Positions 4,848 through 8,880 of a DNA stretch of 8,880 nucleotides are shown one piece after another. The notes under the pieces were generated by a model. It saw only the letters and a list, made by a program, of their open reading frames with translations. It was not told the origin of the DNA and made no database searches. The translations under genes were made by a program, and so were the position numbers. Each line of letters begins with the position of its first letter. Within the stretch, counting starts at the first letter, position 1. Source of the stretch: Streptosporangiaceae bacterium (lineage in GTDB: Bacteria; Actinomycetota; Actinomycetes; Streptosporangiales; Streptosporangiaceae). The stretch spans positions 1-8,880 of the forward strand of contig JASHOI010000423.1 in assembly GCA_030041195.1 (NCBI GenBank), read 5' to 3'.

Positions 4848-6536
4848 GCTCAGGTGCAGGATGACCACTTCGTCGGTGCCGGAGCCCGGGCCGTTGTTAG
4901 TGCCCGACGGCTGCCCGGAATCGTACGGATCCGATTGCGTGGGCCAGCCAACGAAGTTCTGCGAGTTGTACTCGAACCAGTCCGCCGCCGTCGTTGTCGG
5001 GATCACCGGCAGGTTTGCGGCGACGTACTTCTCCAGCGGGACCAGGTCGGTGGTCTGCTGCGCCACGGAGGTGGCCGAGCTCAGCGTGGCGAGCTCTGAG
5101 TCGATCGCCGGGTCGCTGAGCCGCTCATAGTCGCCGGTCGCGGCGCTGCCGGTCGCGAGCGAACTGTTCAGCCAGCCGTTGTACATGTTGTACGGCGAGA
5201 TGCCGCCGTTGGACCAGTGCATGGTCAGCTGGAAGTCGCCGTCGGCGACGTTGGACAGCCACGCGGTGACTGCCTGGCCCTGGAACGTCGCGTCGATGCC
5301 GGCGTCGCGCAGGTCCTGCGCGATGATCGCGTCGTCCGCGGCGTAGTCGGTGTAGGCCGCCGGGTCAACGATCGTCAGCGCGACCGTCTTGCCTCCCTTC
5401 TGGAAGAAGCCGTTGCTGCCCTTGGTGAACCCGGCTGCCTCCAGCACCTTCTCCGCGGCCGCGGGGTTGGCGGTGGCCGAGTTGGTCATCGAGGCGACCG
5501 GTCCGGTCCACGCGCTGAACGTCGGCAGGGTTTCCCCGGTCGCGTTCAGCACCGGCGACTCCAGGCCGGCCTCACCCTCGGAGGCGATCACCGAGCGGTT
5601 CAGCGCGAGGCTGATCGCCTGCCGGACCGCGAGCTGGTTGGTGGGCCACTTGGTCAGGTTCGGCATCAGCGAGTTGGTGCCGCCAGCGGCCTCCCAGTAG
5701 TGGTGGTAGGCGGGTGCCTTGTCGACGAACTCTTTCTGCAGGCCGGGGATGTAGTTGCCGGTCCAGGTGATCTGGCCGGAGAACAGCGCGGCCAGCGCCC
5801 CGGTGTTCGAGGTGTAGACCGGGAAGTAGACCGACGAAATCTTGACCTTCGAGGGCTGCCAGTAATACGGGTTCTTCTTCAGCGTGAACCCCTGGGGGGT
5901 GAAGCTGCCCAGCATGTACGGGCCGGTCCCGACCGGGTTCGCGTCCGTGTACGTCGCCGGGTTGCCCGCCTTGCTCCAGATGGCCTTGGGCAGGATGGCG
6001 GTGCCCGCTATCTCCTCCAGGTTCGAGTACTGGGACGTCGGGAACGTGAGCGTCACCGTGTTGCCCGAGGTGGCCACCGACGAGATGCTCAGCCCGCCGA
6101 TGTTGATGGCCGTGTTCGCCTTGATCAGGTCGAACGTGTACGCGACATCGGCCGCGGTCATCGGTGTGCCGTTGTTCCACTTCACGCCCGACCGGATCGT
6201 GAACGTGATCTGCTTGCCGCTGTCTGCCCAGCTGTATGACGTCGCCAGCCACGGGTACTGGACGGTCGGGTCCGCCAGGTCGAACTGGACCAGCGGCTCG
6301 TAGATGAGCCCGGTGGCTCCCATGCCGTAGGCGGCCTGGGTGGTGGCGTACGGGTTGAACGCCTGGGTGATCGTGGTCTCCGGCGAGCTCTCCATCGTTA
6401 AGGTCGCCGTCGCCGACGACGAGGAGCTGCCCTTCGCGCCTGAGCTGGTGCTTGACGAGCACGCTGCCACGCCAGCGCAGACGATGGCGGCCGCCGCGAT
6501 GCCCGCGACGCTTCTGCGTCTCAGCAGTCCTTCCAT
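4836..6536 (-). CDS. ABC transporter solute-binding lipoprotein, SBP_bac_5 (Opp/Dpp) family
   Basis: A 566-residue extracellular lipoprotein that should capture the ligand for the ABC importer encoded upstream. The signal sequence (basic 6-8, hydrophobic 11-24) ends in a lipobox VAAC with lipidated Cys26, followed by a Ser/Thr-rich linker (27-45). Family 5 hallmarks are LIYEPLVQFD (77-86), TFTIRSGVKWNNGTPMTAADVAYTFDLIK (starting at 111), NPVGTGPYML, KKNPYYW and VRQAISLALNRSVIA. The C-terminal NFVGWPTQSDPY and EVVILHL resemble the tails of family members that bind cello- or other oligosaccharides, so a sugar ligand is as plausible as a peptide; this is inference. The start is set by AGGAGG (6542-6547) five bases before ATG 6536. 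It lies 48 bp after the second ATPase gene and before the beta-helix gene. Confidence 0.9.
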   Translation of the reverse strand: MEGLLRRRSVAGIAAAAIVCAGVAACSSSTSSGAKGSSSSSATATLTMESSPETTITQAFNPYATTQAAYGMGATGLIYEPLVQFDLADPTVQYPWLATSYSWADSGKQITFTIRSGVKWNNGTPMTAADVAYTFDLIKANTAINIGGLSISSVATSGNTVTLTFPTSQYSNLEEIAGTAILPKAIWSKAGNPATYTDANPVGTGPYMLGSFTPQGFTLKKNPYYWQPSKVKISSVYFPVYTSNTGALAALFSGQITWTGNYIPGLQKEFVDKAPAYHHYWEAAGGTNSLMPNLTKWPTNQLAVRQAISLALNRSVIASEGEAGLESPVLNATGETLPTFSAWTGPVASMTNSATANPAAAEKVLEAAGFTKGSNGFFQKGGKTVALTIVDPAAYTDYAADDAIIAQDLRDAGIDATFQGQAVTAWLSNVADGDFQLTMHWSNGGISPYNMYNGWLNSSLATGSAATGDYERLSDPAIDSELATLSSATSVAQQTTDLVPLEKYVAANLPVIPTTTAADWFEYNSQNFVGWPTQSDPYDSGQPSGTNNGPGSGTDEVVILHLSPRS

Positions 6537-6541
6537 GCTTT

Positions 6542-6547
6542 CCTCCT
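6542..6547 (-). promoter_or_regulatory. Shine-Dalgarno of the solute-binding protein gene
   Basis: AGGAGG on the minus strand, five bases before ATG 6536, is the best ribosome site in the operon. The other 48 bp between the ATPase stop and this start show no clear terminator or promoter. The strong site would let the binding protein be made in excess over the membrane components, as is usual for such importers. Confidence 0.75.
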
Positions 6548-6584
6548 GCTGTTGTTGAGAGCCAACATCCGTTGTCGGGGTTCC

Positions 6585-7628
6585 TCAGGGCCCGCCGTCT
6601 CGGCCCGACGCCAGCACCCCGGGAGCTGCGACGTCCAGGCGCCAGCACGCGGCCGCGCGGGTCGTGGACACCGGCACCAGGGCCGGGTTGTCGCTGCGGC
6701 AGCGGTCGATGGCCAGCGGGCATCGGGGACTGAACGGGCAGCCCCGCACGGCCGTGGCCACCGCGGCTGGCTGGCGCACGGCCGTCGCTGCCGCGGTGCG
6801 CAGGGCGCCGCCGAGGTTGTCGGGGTCGGGCGCCGACGCCACGAGCAGCTGGGTGTACGGGTGCGCCGGCTGCTGGGTCAGCTCCTCGGCGGGGCCGCGC
6901 TCCACGATCTCGCCCGCGTACATGACCAGCACCTCGTCGGCGAAGTAGCGCGCCGACGCGATGTCGTGGGTGATGTACAGCAGCGCGAGCTGGAATCGCC
7001 GCCGCAGGTCGTCGAGCAGGCTCAGCATCTCCAGCCGGATCGACACGTCCAGCATGGACACGGGCTCGTCGGCGAGCAGCACGCTCGGCTTTGCCGCGAG
7101 CGCCCGGGCGAACGACACCCGCTGGCGCTGGCCGCCGGACAGCTCGTGCGGGTACTTCGCGGTGAACTCCGCCGGGGCCAGCTGCACCTGCTCCAGCAGG
7201 GCCGAGACCTCCAGCGCCACCTCGGCCCGGGATTTCCGCCCCTGATGCAGCCGCACCGGGCGCTCCAGGTGGTGGCGCACCGTGTGCACCGGGTTCAGCG
7301 ACGAGAACGGGTCCTGGAACACAAGCTGGACCTCGCTCTTGTACCGCCGGAAGTCCCGCCGGGTCGCAACCTCGGCCGGCGCGCCGTCCAGGCGGATCTC
7401 CCCGGAGCTGAGCCGCTCCTGCCCGGCGAGCAGCCGCGCGGCCGTCGACTTGCCGGAACCGCTCTCCCCGACCAGGGCCACCACCGCGCCCCGGTACAGC
7501 GCGAACGAGACGTCGCGCACCGCGTGCAGCACCTGGCCGTGGCCGAGCCGGAAGTCCTTGCTGATCGAGACGGCCTCCATGGCCAGCGGGCCGCGCGCCG
7601 CCGCAGCCGACACCACGTTCGGGTTCAC
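6585..7628 (-). CDS. ABC transporter ATPase, OppF/DppF-like
   Basis: Cytoplasmic ATPase subunit of the Opp/Dpp-type importer, 347 residues from the chosen start. Motifs: Walker A GESGSGKST (54-62), Q-loop Gln105 in VFQDPFSSLNP, ABC signature LSGGQRQRV (163-171), Walker B LLADEP (184-189) and H-loop His221. The C-terminal oligopeptide-type extension has PAHPYTQLL (254-262) and four cysteines (297, 303, 310, 328) in the CPFSPRC pattern. GTG 7628 is preferred because it overlaps the stop of the upstream ATPase gene in GTGA; an earlier GTG at 7667 would overlap by 43 bp and has no ribosome site. ATG 7580 is also possible, just before the conserved domain. All catalytic motifs are intact. The family is certain; the ligand cannot be read from this subunit. 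Confidence 0.9.
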   Translation of the reverse strand: MNPNVVSAAAARGPLAMEAVSISKDFRLGHGQVLHAVRDVSFALYRGAVVALVGESGSGKSTAARLLAGQERLSSGEIRLDGAPAEVATRRDFRRYKSEVQLVFQDPFSSLNPVHTVRHHLERPVRLHQGRKSRAEVALEVSALLEQVQLAPAEFTAKYPHELSGGQRQRVSFARALAAKPSVLLADEPVSMLDVSIRLEMLSLLDDLRRRFQLALLYITHDIASARYFADEVLVMYAGEIVERGPAEELTQQPAHPYTQLLVASAPDPDNLGGALRTAAATAVRQPAAVATAVRGCPFSPRCPLAIDRCRSDNPALVPVSTTRAAACWRLDVAAPGVLASGRDGGP

Positions 7629-8644
7629 CGTGTACTCGCCAGAGTCATCGGAAGCACGAACGGGCACGCCGTTACGTGTTCCGGATCAACCGAGGACGCG
7701 ACCCGTTCCAGGCGCATGTCCACGGTGCGGCAGGCGTCCCTGCGGTAACCGCACCGGGGCATGAACGGGCAGCCAGCGGGTGGACTGCGCAGGTCGGGCG
7801 GGGTGCCGGGGATCCCGGCAAGGTCGCGGCGCGGCCCGTGCAGCGACGGGAACGAGTTCAGCAGGCCCCGGGAGTACGGGTGGGCCGGCTCGCGGTGCAG
7901 CTCGGACGCGGTGCCGACCTCCATGAGCTGCCCGGCGTACATCACCGCGATCCGGTCCGCCAGCTCCAGCAGCAGCGACAGGTCGTGCGTGATGAACAGG
8001 ATCGCGAAGCCGAGGCTTTCCTTCAGCTCCGCGATCTGGGCCAGGATGTCGCGCTGCACCACCACGTCCAGCGCGGTGGTGGGCTCGTCCATGATGATGA
8101 TCTCCGGGTCGGCGGCGAGCGCCATGGCGATCACCACCCGCTGGCGCATGCCGCCGGACAGCTCGTGCGGGTAGCTGCGCAGCCGCGAACGCGGGATGCC
8201 GACCAGGTCGAGCAGGTTGCCCGCCTTCTCCTGCGCGTCCGGCCTGGACATCCGCAGGTGGGCGCGGATCGCGTCGAGGATCTGCTCGCGGACGTTCAGC
8301 ACCGGGTTGAGCGCGTTCATCGCGCTCTGGAACACGATCGCGATCTCCCGCCAGCGCAGCTGCTGCAGCTCGTTGTTGCGCAGCTGCAGCACGTCGGTCG
8401 GTCCGGACACGCGGCGCCCGTTGTAGACGACGCTGCCGCTGCTGATCAGCGCGGGCGCCCGGAGCAGCCGGCACACCGCGTAGGCGAGCGTGGACTTGCC
8501 GGAGCCGCTCTCCCCGGCCAGGCCGACCACCTCGCCCGTGTGCAGCGAAAGATTCACCCGGCTGACCGCGCGGACATCGCCCCCGGACGTTCGGTAGACG
8601 ACCGAGAAGTCCGCGATGTCGAGGACGGGGGCGTCGGCGTTCAT
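7625..8644 (-). CDS. ABC transporter ATPase, OppD/DppD-like
   Basis: First ATPase of the importer, 339 residues and full length for the family. Motifs: Walker A GESGSGKST (44-52), Q-loop Gln106 in VFQSAMNALNP, signature LSGGMRQRV (162-170), Walker B IIIMDEP (182-188), D-loop TALD (190-193) and His220. QSAMNALNP and LSGGMRQR are characteristic of the D rather than the F subunit. The C-terminal domain contains PAHPYSRGLL (253-262) and cysteines 292, 298, 305 and 327, the arrangement that holds an iron-sulfur cluster in characterised Opp/Dpp D subunits. The ATG at 8644 overlaps the permease stop in ATGA and the gene's own stop overlaps the next start in GTGA, so the three genes are translationally coupled. 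It should pair with the F-like ATPase to drive import. Confidence 0.93.
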   Translation of the reverse strand: MNADAPVLDIADFSVVYRTSGGDVRAVSRVNLSLHTGEVVGLAGESGSGKSTLAYAVCRLLRAPALISSGSVVYNGRRVSGPTDVLQLRNNELQQLRWREIAIVFQSAMNALNPVLNVREQILDAIRAHLRMSRPDAQEKAGNLLDLVGIPRSRLRSYPHELSGGMRQRVVIAMALAADPEIIIMDEPTTALDVVVQRDILAQIAELKESLGFAILFITHDLSLLLELADRIAVMYAGQLMEVGTASELHREPAHPYSRGLLNSFPSLHGPRRDLAGIPGTPPDLRSPPAGCPFMPRCGYRRDACRTVDMRLERVASSVDPEHVTACPFVLPMTLASTR

Positions 8645-8880
8645 GGCTGCCGTCCGTCGTCCAGCAGCGAGCTCCGGGAGAACGAGTGCACAAAGCTGCC
8701 CAGCCGGGTGCGCTGGCCGCGCGGCACCGGGTCCGCGTGCAGCACCGGGGTGGGGTCGGCCGGGTGCTGCCGGTGCCCGCCGATCCGGGCGCCGTGGCTC
8801 GCGTCGCGCAGCCGGGGGTTGCCGAGCTCGTCGATGCCGGTGTTCAGCAGCACCAGCGCGGTGCCCATCAGCGCGACGGC
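8641..8880 (-). CDS. ABC transporter permease, OppC/DppC-like, C-terminal end
   Basis: The minus-strand frame is open from the window edge to the TGA at 8641-8643, giving the last 79 residues of a protein. It starts AVALMGTALVLLNTGIDELG and continues NPRLRDASHG. The pattern hydrophobic helix - LLN.GIDE..NPRLR is the conserved C-terminus of DppC/OppC inner-membrane permeases. The remaining roughly 55 residues form a polar His/Arg/Pro-rich cytoplasmic tail, longer than in many homologues, which usually end soon after NPRLR. The stop overlaps the start of the OppD-like gene in ATGA. The rest of this gene, and probably a DppB-type permease, should lie beyond position 8880. Confidence 0.8.
   Translation of the reverse strand, partial: AVALMGTALVLLNTGIDELGNPRLRDASHGARIGGHRQHPADPTPVLHADPVPRGQRTRLGSFVHSFSRSSLLDDGRQP

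Noticed and set aside
7629..7667. Earlier GTG start for the OppF-like ATPase
   Set aside because: It would overlap the upstream gene by 43 bp with no ribosome site. GTG 7628 gives the GTGA overlap matching the neighbouring junction.
5217..7748. Long plus-strand frames at 5217-6239 and 6552-7748
   Set aside because: They lie opposite unambiguous transporter genes with intact motifs and have shadow-like Arg/Gly-rich composition.

Overview
The window is very GC-rich, with dense, mostly overlapping genes, long spurious antisense frames and few conventional promoters. This points to an actinobacterium, probably a filamentous actinomycete. Support comes from the DUF574/Methyltransf_19-type S-adenosylmethionine (SAM) methyltransferases, a family expanded in Streptomyces, Frankia, Actinomadura and relatives, and from the PAS-domain protein at the left edge. 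Species cannot be fixed from the sequence alone. Four regions can be read.

Region 1 (1-386): the N-terminal part of a minus-strand PAS-domain protein whose C-terminus lies outside the window. A 102-bp unusually AT-rich divergent intergenic region follows, containing a 10-bp palindrome and a small inverted repeat.

Region 2 (387-2817, plus strand): three tandem paralogous SAM-dependent methyltransferase genes. Each is exactly 270 codons, pairwise about 75-77% identical without gaps (counted by eye), and joined by 4-bp ATGA stop/start overlaps. The last gene also ends in ATGA, and the following nine codons resemble the start of a fourth copy before running into the neighbouring convergent gene. 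Two histidines that I recall as typical of the family are lost one each in copies 1 and 3 and both kept in copy 2. This array is the most distinctive part of the window; its substrate is unknown.

Region 3 (2829-4745, minus strand, convergent with region 2 across 11 bp): a secreted 638-residue protein with two beta-helix-like halves, similar to actinobacterial proteins often labelled 'adenylyl cyclase' or 'coagulation factor 5/8 type' without motif support. A polysaccharide-active role is more plausible.

Region 4 (4836-8880, minus strand): an Opp/Dpp-type ABC importer reading leftwards. In transcription order it has a permease C-terminus (cut by the window edge), two ATPases (OppD-like and OppF-like) joined by ATGA and GTGA overlaps, a lipoprotein solute-binding protein, then a strong intercistronic hairpin before the region 3 gene. 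The simplest reading is one operon coupling an extracellular beta-helix protein to import of a solute, possibly an oligosaccharide.

No tRNA, rRNA, CRISPR array, insertion sequence or phage gene was seen.
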